The translations under genes were made by a program, and so were the position numbers. 64,000 nt of DNA, taken from NCBI RefSeq assembly GCF_014490785.1, contig NZ_CP051488.1, forward strand, positions 1,240,001 to 1,304,000. Reading direction: 5' to 3'. The stretch's first letter is position 1; every line of letters begins with the position of its first letter. The notes under the pieces were generated by a model. That model ran no database searches, was not told the origin of the DNA, and saw only the letters and a list, made by a program, of their open reading frames with translations. Of this stretch, positions 41,922 through 49,878 are shown piece after piece. This DNA is from Kosakonia sp. SMBL-WEM22. Its GTDB lineage: Bacteria; Pseudomonadota; Gammaproteobacteria; Enterobacterales; Enterobacteriaceae.

Positions 41922-42127
41922 AAACAACTCCTGTGTGTCGAACTTTTATCATTATTTGAAAATCCCGCGCTATGGTATAGCGAAGCGGCGGATCGACAAA
42001 TAAAAATATTTACAACAGACATATATTTGTTTTGCATGATTTCAGGGATTAATATTATTTTCCGGCCTCATAACAGGCGTCGCACTATTTGCCGCCCTCT
42101 GAGACTGCGTAAATGATGGGGAAGATC

Positions 42128-42538
42128 ATGAATATCAGCGATGTGGCAAAAAAGACCGGTTTAACCAGTAAAGCGATCCGCTTTTATGAGCAAAAGGGGC
42201 TGGTAACGCCGCCTTTGCGCGGGGAAAACGGCTATCGCAGCTACAACCAGCAACATCTTAATGAGCTGACGCTGCTGCGCCAGGCGCGCCAGGTGGGGTT
42301 TAACCTCGAAGAGTGCGGTGAGCTGGTGAATCTGTTTAACGATCCCGCTCGCCACAGCGCCGATGTGAAAGCCCGCACGCTACAGAAAGTGGCCGAGATT
42401 GAACGCCATATCAGCGAGCTCCAGGCGATGCGCACTCAGTTGTTGACACTGGCGGAGGCCTGCCCAGGTGACGAAGGGGCTGACTGCCCGATTATCGACA
42501 ACCTTTCGGGCTGCTGTCATCACCGCGTGAAGGGTTAA
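42128..42538 (+). CDS. cueR: Copper-responsive MerR-family activator CueR
   Basis: A 136-residue MerR-type regulator that turns on copA (and cueO elsewhere) when Cu+ binds. The wHTH (MNISDVAKKTGLTSKAIRFYEQKGL) is followed by the dimerisation helix. The metal-site cysteines are C112 and C120 in ACPGDEGADCP, matching E. coli. The ATG at 42128 follows GGGGAAG and is preferred over an upstream frame start at 42113. Its 3' end overlaps the convergent DUF3142 gene by 47 bp. Confidence 0.96.
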   Translation: MNISDVAKKTGLTSKAIRFYEQKGLVTPPLRGENGYRSYNQQHLNELTLLRQARQVGFNLEECGELVNLFNDPARHSADVKARTLQKVAEIERHISELQAMRTQLLTLAEACPGDEGADCPIIDNLSGCCHHRVKG

Positions 42539-43229
42539 GCAGAAAGGTCACCGTGCCGCGATACCAGCGCGAGTCTGCAAGCTTCTCAATCGCGCGCTCA
42601 TCGCAAATCCCGCCCGGCACGACGCCCAATTTAAACGGAACGCGCAGGCCAGCGAGTGCTGGCAGGTAATCGCTAAAGTTTGCCACCGTGCGCCGTCCCT
42701 GATAGCTCTGCACGACCAGTTCATCCACCGGCAAGGCATTCAGCGTGGCAACGCTACCGGTTTTCGCCCAGTCCAGCAGCCCGGTTACCCCCAGCGCATA
42801 GTGCGCGGGCAGCGTGTGCCGCAGCCGTTGCAGAAAGCGGGCGTACTCATCGAGCCGCCAGGTGGCGGCATCGAAATCGATCTGCAGGCCAATGACCTCA
42901 TTTCCCGCCGCCTGCCAGCGCGCTAACAGGCGGTTAAGGCGCAGCAACAGCGTATCCGGTACATCAAGGGTGGCAAAGCGCACCGTTAACCAGATGCGCG
43001 GAAAGGCGAGCCGGTTAACGGGCAGCCCTTTGCGTTCAAATACGGCTTTGCCACTGTGGATCACCACCTCGCCCTGATGGAGATAGACCACATCGGCCTG
43101 GCGCAGCGCCTCGCCGGGGCGTACGCCGGACCAGAGCCAGAACGCCCGATCCTCTGCCTTCGCAAGACTTAACGGAGAGAGCAGGGCTGCAAGGACGATT
43201 ACCAGTAGTATTTGAGTTCGTTGGCCCAT
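42492..43229 (-). CDS. Exported DUF3142-domain protein of unknown function
   Basis: A 245-residue protein with a signal peptide (about 1-25, LLVIVLAALLSPLSLAKA). The rest resembles DUF3142 proteins, which look like TIM-barrel glycoside-hydrolase relatives: FWLWSGVRPGEAL, VIGLQIDFDAATWRLDEYARFLQRLR, YALGVTGLLDW, VVQSYQGRR and FKLGVVPGG. The DFD triplet in LQIDFD is a likely active-site analogue. It starts inside the last codons of the 735-residue gene (31-bp overlap, GGAAG ribosome site), so the two are coupled. No substrate is known. E. coli has nothing in this position. Confidence 0.75.
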   Translation of the reverse strand: MGQRTQILLVIVLAALLSPLSLAKAEDRAFWLWSGVRPGEALRQADVVYLHQGEVVIHSGKAVFERKGLPVNRLAFPRIWLTVRFATLDVPDTLLLRLNRLLARWQAAGNEVIGLQIDFDAATWRLDEYARFLQRLRHTLPAHYALGVTGLLDWAKTGSVATLNALPVDELVVQSYQGRRTVANFSDYLPALAGLRVPFKLGVVPGGICDERAIEKLADSRWYRGTVTFLLNPSRGDDSSPKGCR

Positions 43230-45406
43230 ACGCTTCCAGGGTAACGGCTCTTAAGTTGCTGGAACCAGGCTTTGCGCACCGATTTCTCTACGTCATCGCC
43301 GCCGCAATCGTTATAACCCGACGGGGCATAACACATCACTGCGCGGTAGAGGGCATAGCTCTTATCTTCCGGCTCCGCTTTCGGGTTGTTAATTACCTGT
43401 TGATAGGCGGCCAGCCGCTGCGGCACGCCGGGCAGCGCTTTCATTGCCGTCGCATTGTCGAGGGCATCATTGCCGCCGCGTTCGCCTCCCAGCGAAACGC
43501 TCGCCTGGGTAGTGCGGAAGAATTCGCCGAGGCAGTTCAGCGCATGTCCATCCGTTGGCGTTTTGCTAAGGGCGGTGACGGTCTTCTCCAGCGCCGCACA
43601 GGTATAGCGGCTTGTCTCATCGCTGCCTTGCCAGTTAAAGATTTTCAGATCGACATCCGCAAACGCCTCGTCGGTGACCGGCGGCGTAACGGCGGCGATC
43701 AGCTTTTTATCCTGCAACCAGTCGGCGTAGTTTCCGGCGGTCAAATCGCGCATCAGCAAGGTGTGCAGGGCGATGGTGCGCTCTTCGCTATTCGGCCCGT
43801 TTTCAGCCTGCGCCAATAGCAGCGGGCGCGAGGCTTTGGTTTTCAGCACCAGCGAGCGAAAACGCAGGTTCGTCACCCGGCTTTTGGCGGCGAAGATCTC
43901 ATCAACCTTATCACTTGCCACCAGCGTGGCCGCCAGTTTGGCCTGTAGCAACTGCTGCTGTTCGGCGTCACGGCTTAAATCGAGCAGGCGCAGCCAGTGG
44001 CTTTGCGCCTCGGGCCAGGTTTTCTGCGCCATCAGCGCATCGCCATACAACACCTGTTCACTAAAGGCGAGAATGTCATGCTCCGCCAGCGTTTTTGCCG
44101 GAGTGATACCGCTGACCACCGTGGCGTAGTCCTGCGAACTGTAAGCCAGTTGCAGATTAAGGTAGTTCCAGAGCGCGCCGCGCTGGTTGTTGTCGAATTC
44201 CGCTTTATGGCTCTCAAGCCAGGCCTTATCGATACAGGGCGTGTTTTCACGGCAGGGCGATTCGCGCATCCAGCGCAGGGCGGCAATAAAGGTCATCAGC
44301 GAGGCATTTGGCGCGCTGACAAACGCATCGCCTCCCCAGCTAACATCCTTACTCAGCAGCTTGTTATCGCTCTCATTGATTAACGTCACCAGCGCATCGC
44401 CGCTGGCGGCGGCAGAGAGCGCTTTTTCATAGCGCGCCGCGAGGCTGTCCCACTGCTGAAGATACCAGTCAATGCGGCGCAGCATCCCCTGCGTCGAGGC
44501 GGCGTAACGCCCCTGCGGCCACTGCTTGAGGTAACCCTCCGCTGCGCTTCGCGCCTGCTCAGCGTGGGGTTTATCAATTTTCGCGACATCAAAGTCGCCA
44601 TACTCGCCATTGGCGTTTTCGCTGCTGGCGTTAAGGGCATTACGCATCAGCATGTAACTTGCCGTTTCGGCAAGCCATGGCTGCGTGCTCTTTGTCAGCG
44701 AAGTAAAAAGCGGTTCGGCGGCGGCATAATCACCGGCATAGAAGCTGTTGGTGGCCTGAAGATAGGTGCGAAAACCCGCTGCGCTTGAATTTTCCGGGAA
44801 AGCGAGGGCGTTTATCGCCTCTTCGGTTTGCGAAGATTCACTGGCGGCGATGCGTGCGGTTGCCAGCGCCTGGCGCTGCGGCGCGGTCAGGGAGTTATCC
44901 TCAAGCAGGGCAGCGAAGAAGGCCGAGAGCGACTCGTTATTTTGTGAAACAAAGCGGGTTTCACCATCGTTGCCCGCGTCATCAACCGCCGGAGCGGTTT
45001 GCGCGTCGCCGCCTTCGGCAATCAGGCGCAGCAGGGCGGGCGGCAGTGTGTTGTCGCTCGCGATGCCCAGCGCGTTCATCTGCTGGCGCAGGGTGGCGGC
45101 AAGCGTTGAGGCTTCTGTCGCGGCGGTAGGCGGCACGTCATCATGATGCACACCGAAGAAAACGTCGCGGCTACGGGTAATATCCGTTGGCATTGGCTGG
45201 CGCAGCGGATAGAGACCTTTTCTATCGCCCAACAGGCGCAGCAGGTTGTCGCGGGTATCCGCGTGGATAGCGATCACAGGCGGCGTGGCGAGGTAGCAGC
45301 CGGGGCTGCCCCACGTGCAATCATCAATATCGGAAGAGGCCAGCGCGGATGCGCTGGCGCCAAGCGCGAGCAGGATGCCCAGCGCGAGCTGTTTTTGCGG
45401 GCCCAT
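43199..45406 (-). CDS. Large exported helical-repeat (TPR-like) protein of unknown function
   Basis: A 735-residue protein with a signal peptide (1-23, ending SASALA) and no membrane anchor. The body has TPR-like helical pairs: FRTYLQATNSFYAGDYAAAEPLF, AEGYLKQWPQGRYAASTQGMLRR, LNLQLAYSSQDYATVVSG and LYGDALMAQKTWPEAQSHWLRLL. Cysteines occur near the start (DDCTWGSPGC) and end (CYAPSGYNDCGG), and could form disulphides. It begins 21 bp after ybbJ and overlaps the DUF3142 gene, so qmcA-ybbJ and these two genes look like one operon. I do not recognise a characterised homologue. Confidence 0.75.
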   Translation of the reverse strand: MGPQKQLALGILLALGASASALASSDIDDCTWGSPGCYLATPPVIAIHADTRDNLLRLLGDRKGLYPLRQPMPTDITRSRDVFFGVHHDDVPPTAATEASTLAATLRQQMNALGIASDNTLPPALLRLIAEGGDAQTAPAVDDAGNDGETRFVSQNNESLSAFFAALLEDNSLTAPQRQALATARIAASESSQTEEAINALAFPENSSAAGFRTYLQATNSFYAGDYAAAEPLFTSLTKSTQPWLAETASYMLMRNALNASSENANGEYGDFDVAKIDKPHAEQARSAAEGYLKQWPQGRYAASTQGMLRRIDWYLQQWDSLAARYEKALSAAASGDALVTLINESDNKLLSKDVSWGGDAFVSAPNASLMTFIAALRWMRESPCRENTPCIDKAWLESHKAEFDNNQRGALWNYLNLQLAYSSQDYATVVSGITPAKTLAEHDILAFSEQVLYGDALMAQKTWPEAQSHWLRLLDLSRDAEQQQLLQAKLAATLVASDKVDEIFAAKSRVTNLRFRSLVLKTKASRPLLLAQAENGPNSEERTIALHTLLMRDLTAGNYADWLQDKKLIAAVTPPVTDEAFADVDLKIFNWQGSDETSRYTCAALEKTVTALSKTPTDGHALNCLGEFFRTTQASVSLGGERGGNDALDNATAMKALPGVPQRLAAYQQVINNPKAEPEDKSYALYRAVMCYAPSGYNDCGGDDVEKSVRKAWFQQLKSRYPGSVWANELKYYW

Positions 45407-45427
45407 AGCCGGGATCCTTGCGTTAAG

Positions 45428-45889
45428 TTAGTCGCTTACGGGGGTGATACGCAGCGTAATACCTTCAATGGCGATGACCTCGACGCGCGTACCGGCGGCG
45501 AGATCGCCATCGGCACAGACCGGCCATGAGCTGTCGCCCACGCGCATATGCCCGCGGCCGTTGACCAGCGCGTTCTCCAGCGTGAAACGGCGGCCGAGCA
45601 GCTGTTGCCCGCGCAGGTTGAGCGAGGCGTCGGCGGGGTTTTGCTGTTTCACCCGTTTTGACAACCACAGCCACCATAGCCAGGCGGCCAGCAGCGTCAG
45701 CAGGGCAAACAGCACCCCCTGCCACTCCCAGCTAAACGGGATGACCCACGCCAGCAAACCGGTAGCGACGGCGGCAATGCCGCTCCACAACAGATACCCA
45801 TTGCCGCCGAGCATTTCGGCGGCGAGCAGCAACCCACCCAGCGTCAGCCAGGCGAGGTAGGTATGTTCAATCAGCAGTTCGGCGATCAT
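45428..45889 (-). CDS. ybbJ: NfeD-like inner-membrane protein YbbJ
   Basis: A 153-residue NfeD-family protein. Two to three N-terminal membrane helices (about 10-75) are followed by a C-terminal OB-fold (GQQLLGRRFTLENALVNGRGHMRVGDSSWPV...GTRVEVIAIEGITLRI). NfeD proteins pair with SPFH proteins. Here the ATG overlaps the qmcA stop codon by four bases. In E. coli, loss of QmcA or YbbJ was linked to FtsH/HflKC-related membrane phenotypes. Confidence 0.94.
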   Translation of the reverse strand: MIAELLIEHTYLAWLTLGGLLLAAEMLGGNGYLLWSGIAAVATGLLAWVIPFSWEWQGVLFALLTLLAAWLWWLWLSKRVKQQNPADASLNLRGQQLLGRRFTLENALVNGRGHMRVGDSSWPVCADGDLAAGTRVEVIAIEGITLRITPVSD

Positions 45890-46803
45890 TTTTTACGCTC
45901 GTTGGCGCTATCTTTCACCAGCTCAGCAATACCGCCGATGGCACCCAACAGGCTGCTGGCGTCCAGCGGCATCATCACCACTTTGCTGTTATTGGCGGAA
46001 CCAATCTGCTGCAGCGCTTCGGTATATTTCTGCGCCACGAAGTAGTTCACCGCCTGGATATCGCCGGAGGCGATCGCTTCAGAGACCATCTGCGTGGCGC
46101 GGGCTTCCGCTTCCGCCGAACGCTCGCGCGCTTCCGCCTGCAGGAAGGCAGATTGACGTTCCCCTTCAGCTTTCAGGATCTGCGACTGCTTCTCGCCTTC
46201 GGCTTTCAGGATCTCAGCCTGACGCACTCCTTCAGCTTCCAGAATATAGGCACGTTTAGTACGTTCCGCTTTCATCTGCGCGTTCATTGAGGAGACCAGC
46301 TCCGCTGGCGGGCGCACATCGCGGATCTCAATACGCGTTACCTTGATGCCCCACGGGTTGGTGGCTTCATCGACAATGTGCAGCAGGCGGGTGTTGATGC
46401 TGTCGCGCTGCGAGAGCATCTCGTCCAGCTCCATTGAGCCGAGCACGGTACGGATATTGGTCATGGTCAGGTTGACGATCGCCAGCTCCAGATTGCTCAC
46501 CTCATAGGCGGCGCGCGGCGCATCGATAACCTGAATAAAGCAGACGGCGTCAATGGTAACGTTGGCGTTATCTTTGGAGATGATCTCCTGGGAAGGGATG
46601 TCGAGTACCTGCTCCATCATATTGATCTTACGACCAATGCGATCCATAAACGGCACGACAAGGCTAAGACCCGGTTGCAGTGTGCGGGTAAAACGACCAA
46701 AGCGTTCCACGGTCCACTGGAAGCCCTGGGGGACAATTTTTATACCGGAAAAGACAACAACCAGCGCGACGACGATAAGAACGATAATGACGATTGGCAT
46801 CAA
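45886..46803 (-). CDS. qmcA: SPFH/band-7 membrane protein QmcA
   Basis: A 305-residue protein of the SPFH family. An N-terminal membrane anchor (IVIIVLIVVALVVVFSGIKI) precedes the SPFH domain (VPQGFQWTVERFGRFTRTLQPGLSLVVPF), which ends in a long coiled coil rich in K, A and E (AEGVRQAEILKAEGEKQSQILKAEGERQ). Such proteins form large membrane-associated cages and associate with FtsH or NfeD. The start follows AGGAGG. It is first in the operon with ybbJ and the two uncharacterised genes after it. Confidence 0.95.
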   Translation of the reverse strand: MMPIVIIVLIVVALVVVFSGIKIVPQGFQWTVERFGRFTRTLQPGLSLVVPFMDRIGRKINMMEQVLDIPSQEIISKDNANVTIDAVCFIQVIDAPRAAYEVSNLELAIVNLTMTNIRTVLGSMELDEMLSQRDSINTRLLHIVDEATNPWGIKVTRIEIRDVRPPAELVSSMNAQMKAERTKRAYILEAEGVRQAEILKAEGEKQSQILKAEGERQSAFLQAEARERSAEAEARATQMVSEAIASGDIQAVNYFVAQKYTEALQQIGSANNSKVVMMPLDASSLLGAIGGIAELVKDSANERKK

Positions 46804-46884
46804 AAAAACCTCCTGTTTAATTTGATGCCATCTTAGCCCGAATTGGCGATGAAAGCAGCCCGATCGCCAAATTTAGCAGGGTGA

Positions 46885-47739
46885 TCAGTAGAGCAGTGAG
46901 TAGAGCTGACGACGATATTTCGAGGCCAGCACATCACCGGTGCCGAGCGCAGCCAGGATCTCTTGCAGCGTTTTGCGCGCGTCGCCGTTGGCCGCGCCGA
47001 GATCTTTACGCAGGTGGTTAAACAGCAGTTCCAGCGCCTCTTCGTTACGCCCGACCTGATGCAGCTGCAGCGCCAGTTGCGTTGCCAGCGCCGCATCTGC
47101 CGGGTTATCAGCCACTTGCTGTTGTAACTGCTGGATTTCCGGCGTGTCGGCCGCTTTACGCAGCAGATCGATCTGCGCAATCAACCCTTGATAGCGTGTG
47201 TCCTGATCCTGCAATGGCACCACTTTCAGCACCGCTTCCGCTTCGTCAGCGCGGTTTAACACAATCAGCGTTTCCGCCAGCAGGAAGCCGATTTCGCTCT
47301 GCTGGTTAGAGAGCTGCCACGCCTCTTTCAGCAGCGGCAGCGCCTCAGCATGCTTGCCTTCCTGCATCAGCTCCATCGCCTGCTGCGCTTTCAGCTCCTC
47401 TTCACGCGGCAGCACTTTGTCGAGCAGGGCGCGGATCGCCTCTTCCGGCTGCGGGCCCTGGAAACCATCAACCGGCTGACCGTTCTGGAAGAGATAGACC
47501 GTTGGAATGGCGCGCAGGCCAAACTGCGAAGCGACCATCTGCTCGGCATCGCAATCCACTTTCGCCAGAATAAACTGCCCGTTGTACTGCGCGGCCAGCG
47601 TTTCCAGGACCGGCGTCAATTGCAGACAGTGTTGGCTGCGCTCGGACCAGAAATAGAACAGCACCGGGGTCGCAACGGACTGTTCCAGCACCTGTTGCAG
47701 GTTCGCTTCGGTAATATTGACGATATTCTGTACGGACAT
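46885..47739 (-). CDS. ybbN: Chaperedoxin CnoX (YbbN)
   Basis: A 284-residue thioredoxin-TPR fusion. In the thioredoxin domain the usual CxxC is replaced by SQHC (35-38), so it lacks oxidoreductase activity. C38 and C63 match the two cysteines of E. coli CnoX, which form mixed disulphides with clients under HOCl stress. TPR-like repeats (about 120-284) follow. It hands clients to DnaK and GroEL. The ATG at 47739 gives the E. coli length; the longer frame to 47787 is not supported. Confidence 0.95.
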   Translation of the reverse strand: MSVQNIVNITEANLQQVLEQSVATPVLFYFWSERSQHCLQLTPVLETLAAQYNGQFILAKVDCDAEQMVASQFGLRAIPTVYLFQNGQPVDGFQGPQPEEAIRALLDKVLPREEELKAQQAMELMQEGKHAEALPLLKEAWQLSNQQSEIGFLLAETLIVLNRADEAEAVLKVVPLQDQDTRYQGLIAQIDLLRKAADTPEIQQLQQQVADNPADAALATQLALQLHQVGRNEEALELLFNHLRKDLGAANGDARKTLQEILAALGTGDVLASKYRRQLYSLLY

Positions 47740-47798
47740 GGCAATTTCTCTGTTTAAACAAGTAAGAATGAGATGGGGACGCGACACGCGCCTTCAAC

Positions 47799-48569
47799 TC
47801 ATCCGTGCAAAATTTTATCCATCATGCGTGCGGGCAGCACTCTTTTCAGCAGGCTGACCGCCCAGGTCACCAGCGTGACGGGGTAGCGCAATTTCGGCCG
47901 TTTACTCTCAAAAGCATGGCGCACTTTGGCGACCACCGCCTCCGGGCCGAGGGTAAAGTGCGCGGCAATGCCGGGGTTTTCGACAGGTTTATCGCGCTGC
48001 GTCTGGTTGACGTTGTCGGTAAAACGCGTGCGGATGGGGCCTGGCTCAATCAGGCTTACTTTAATGCCGGTGTGGCGCAGCTCCATGCGCAGCGCGTCTG
48101 ACCAGGCTTCCAGCGCATATTTACTTGCGGCATAGGCACCGCGACCGGGCGTGGAGATAAGCCCCATCACCGACGAGGTCATCACAATGCGCCCTTCGCC
48201 GTGGGGCAACATTGCCGGAAGCAGGCGTAGCGTGAGCTGGTGCGTACCGAAAAAGTTGCTGGAGAACTGCTGCTCCAGCTGTTCTCTGCTGATGGAGTCA
48301 AGGGACCCATACACGCCGTAACCGGCGTTATTGAAGAGGCCATAGAGGCGATTACCGGTCAGGGCGATCACCTCATCCGCCGCGCGATCCACGCTTGCGG
48401 CGTCATCAAGATCGAGCAAAACGCCGGTAAATCCCTCTTGATCCATCCGCGCAACATCGTCGGCTTTGCGGCAGGCGGCCAGCACGTCAAACCCCTGACG
48501 CTTTAGCTCGCGGGCGCTCTCCAGACCAATACCGCTGGAACATCCTGTTATTAAGACCGTTTTTTGCAT
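47799..48569 (-). CDS. ybbO: Short-chain dehydrogenase/reductase YbbO
   Basis: A 256-residue SDR. The NAD(P)-binding motif is TGCSSGIG (8-15), NNAG follows, and the catalytic triad is S in VMTSSVMG with YAASK. E. coli YbbO is about 269 residues and was reported as an NADP+-dependent aldehyde reductase. It lies between ybbN and tesA on the same strand, and a C-terminal hydrophobic stretch (TLVTWAVSLLKRVLP) may touch the membrane. Confidence 0.93.
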   Translation of the reverse strand: MQKTVLITGCSSGIGLESARELKRQGFDVLAACRKADDVARMDQEGFTGVLLDLDDAASVDRAADEVIALTGNRLYGLFNNAGYGVYGSLDSISREQLEQQFSSNFFGTHQLTLRLLPAMLPHGEGRIVMTSSVMGLISTPGRGAYAASKYALEAWSDALRMELRHTGIKVSLIEPGPIRTRFTDNVNQTQRDKPVENPGIAAHFTLGPEAVVAKVRHAFESKRPKLRYPVTLVTWAVSLLKRVLPARMMDKILHG

Positions 48570-48597
48570 AACTTTACCTGGGGACGCGCCTGAACAT

Positions 48598-49224
48598 TCA
48601 GGAGGCGTGATTAACTAAAGGAGCCAGTCGCGTGGCCATCCAGTCGGCAATAAACGGCTGGGCATCGCGATTGGGGTGAATACCATCATCCTGCATCCAC
48701 TGCGGTTTCAGATAGACTTCCTCCATAAAAAAGGGCAGCAGAGGAACATCCAGCTCGCTGGCAAGCTTCGGGTAAATGGCACCAAAGGCCTCAGTATAAC
48801 GACGACCGTAGTTGGCGGGCAGCCGTATTTGCATCAGCAGCGGCTTCGCATCAGCCGCTTTTACCGTTTCGATAATCTGGCGCAGCGTCTGCTCCGTTTG
48901 CTGTGGTGGAAAACCGCGCAGGCCATCGTTGCCGCCGAGTTCGACCAGCACCCAGCGTGGTTTATGCTCTTTTAACAGCGCAGGCAGGCGCGCCAGGCCC
49001 TGCTGCGAGGTGTCGCCGCTGATGCTGGCGTTCACCACCACAGGCTGCTGCTGCCACTTGCTATTGAGCAGCGCAGGCCAGGCCGCCGTAGCCGCCATCC
49101 GATAGCCGGCGCTCAGGCTGTCGCCAAGAATCAGTAGCGTGTCCGCCGCCGCGGCGCGAAAGGTTAACAAAAGCAAAAACAGGAAGGGCAAATGCCAGCG
49201 GAAAACATTGTTGAAGTTCATCAT
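48598..49224 (-). CDS. tesA: Thioesterase I / protease I / lysophospholipase L1 TesA
   Basis: A 208-residue periplasmic SGNH hydrolase. The signal peptide (1-26, ending RAAA) is followed by block I GDSLSAGY with the catalytic Ser at residue 36, the GGND block, and the Asp-x-x-His dyad DGIHPN near the C-terminus. It hydrolyses acyl-CoAs, lysophospholipids and some peptide esters. The coding sequence of its first 11 residues is antisense to the start of ybbA, since the two divergent genes overlap by 33 bp. Confidence 0.97.
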   Translation of the reverse strand: MMNFNNVFRWHLPFLFLLLLTFRAAAADTLLILGDSLSAGYRMAATAAWPALLNSKWQQQPVVVNASISGDTSQQGLARLPALLKEHKPRWVLVELGGNDGLRGFPPQQTEQTLRQIIETVKAADAKPLLMQIRLPANYGRRYTEAFGAIYPKLASELDVPLLPFFMEEVYLKPQWMQDDGIHPNRDAQPFIADWMATRLAPLVNHAS

Positions 49225-49878
49225 CTTAAGAAGTCCGTCGGTCAGGGGGAGCAGGAGCTTTCAATCCTTACCGGAGTTGAGCTGGTTGTCAAACCAGCTG
49301 AAACCATCGCGCTGATTGGCGAGTCCGGTTCCGGGAAGTCGACGCTGCTCGCTATTCTCGCCGGGCTGGATGATGGCAGCAGCGGCGAAGTGCACCTGCT
49401 CGGCAAGCCGTTACACAAGATGGACGAAGAGGCGCGCGCGCAGTTACGCGCACAAAATGTCGGCTTCGTTTTTCAATCTTTCATGTTGATCCCGACCCTT
49501 AACGCGCTGGAAAACGTGGAGCTGCCCGCGCTGCTTCGCGGCGAGAAGAGCAGCGAAAGCCGCAGCAGCGCCAAAGCATTACTCGAGGAGTTGGGGCTGG
49601 GCAAACGCCTCGACCATCTTCCCGCACAGCTCTCCGGTGGCGAACAGCAGCGCGTGGCGCTGGCCCGCGCCTTCAACGGTCGCCCGGCGGTACTCTTCGC
49701 CGATGAGCCGACCGGCAATCTCGATCGGCAAACGGGCGACAAAATCGCCGATCTGCTCTTCTCAATGAATCAACACTACGGCACCACGCTGCTGCTGGTG
49801 ACTCATGATGCGCAGCTGGCGGCACGCTGCGACAGACGCCTGCGGCTGGTCAACGGCGAACTGCAGGAGGAAGCATGA
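49192..49878 (+). CDS. ybbA: ABC transporter ATP-binding protein YbbA
   Basis: A 228-residue ATPase of the MacB/LolD type. Walker A is GESGSGKST, the signature is LSGGEQQRVALARAF and Walker B is VLFADEPTGNLD. It pairs with the FtsX-like permease YbbP through an ATGA overlap. Its 5' end overlaps the divergent tesA gene, an arrangement shared with E. coli. The substrate is unproven; a role in moving periplasmic products of TesA-type activity is only a contextual guess. Confidence 0.94.
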   Translation: MPAENIVEVHHLKKSVGQGEQELSILTGVELVVKPAETIALIGESGSGKSTLLAILAGLDDGSSGEVHLLGKPLHKMDEEARAQLRAQNVGFVFQSFMLIPTLNALENVELPALLRGEKSSESRSSAKALLEELGLGKRLDHLPAQLSGGEQQRVALARAFNGRPAVLFADEPTGNLDRQTGDKIADLLFSMNQHYGTTLLLVTHDAQLAARCDRRLRLVNGELQEEA

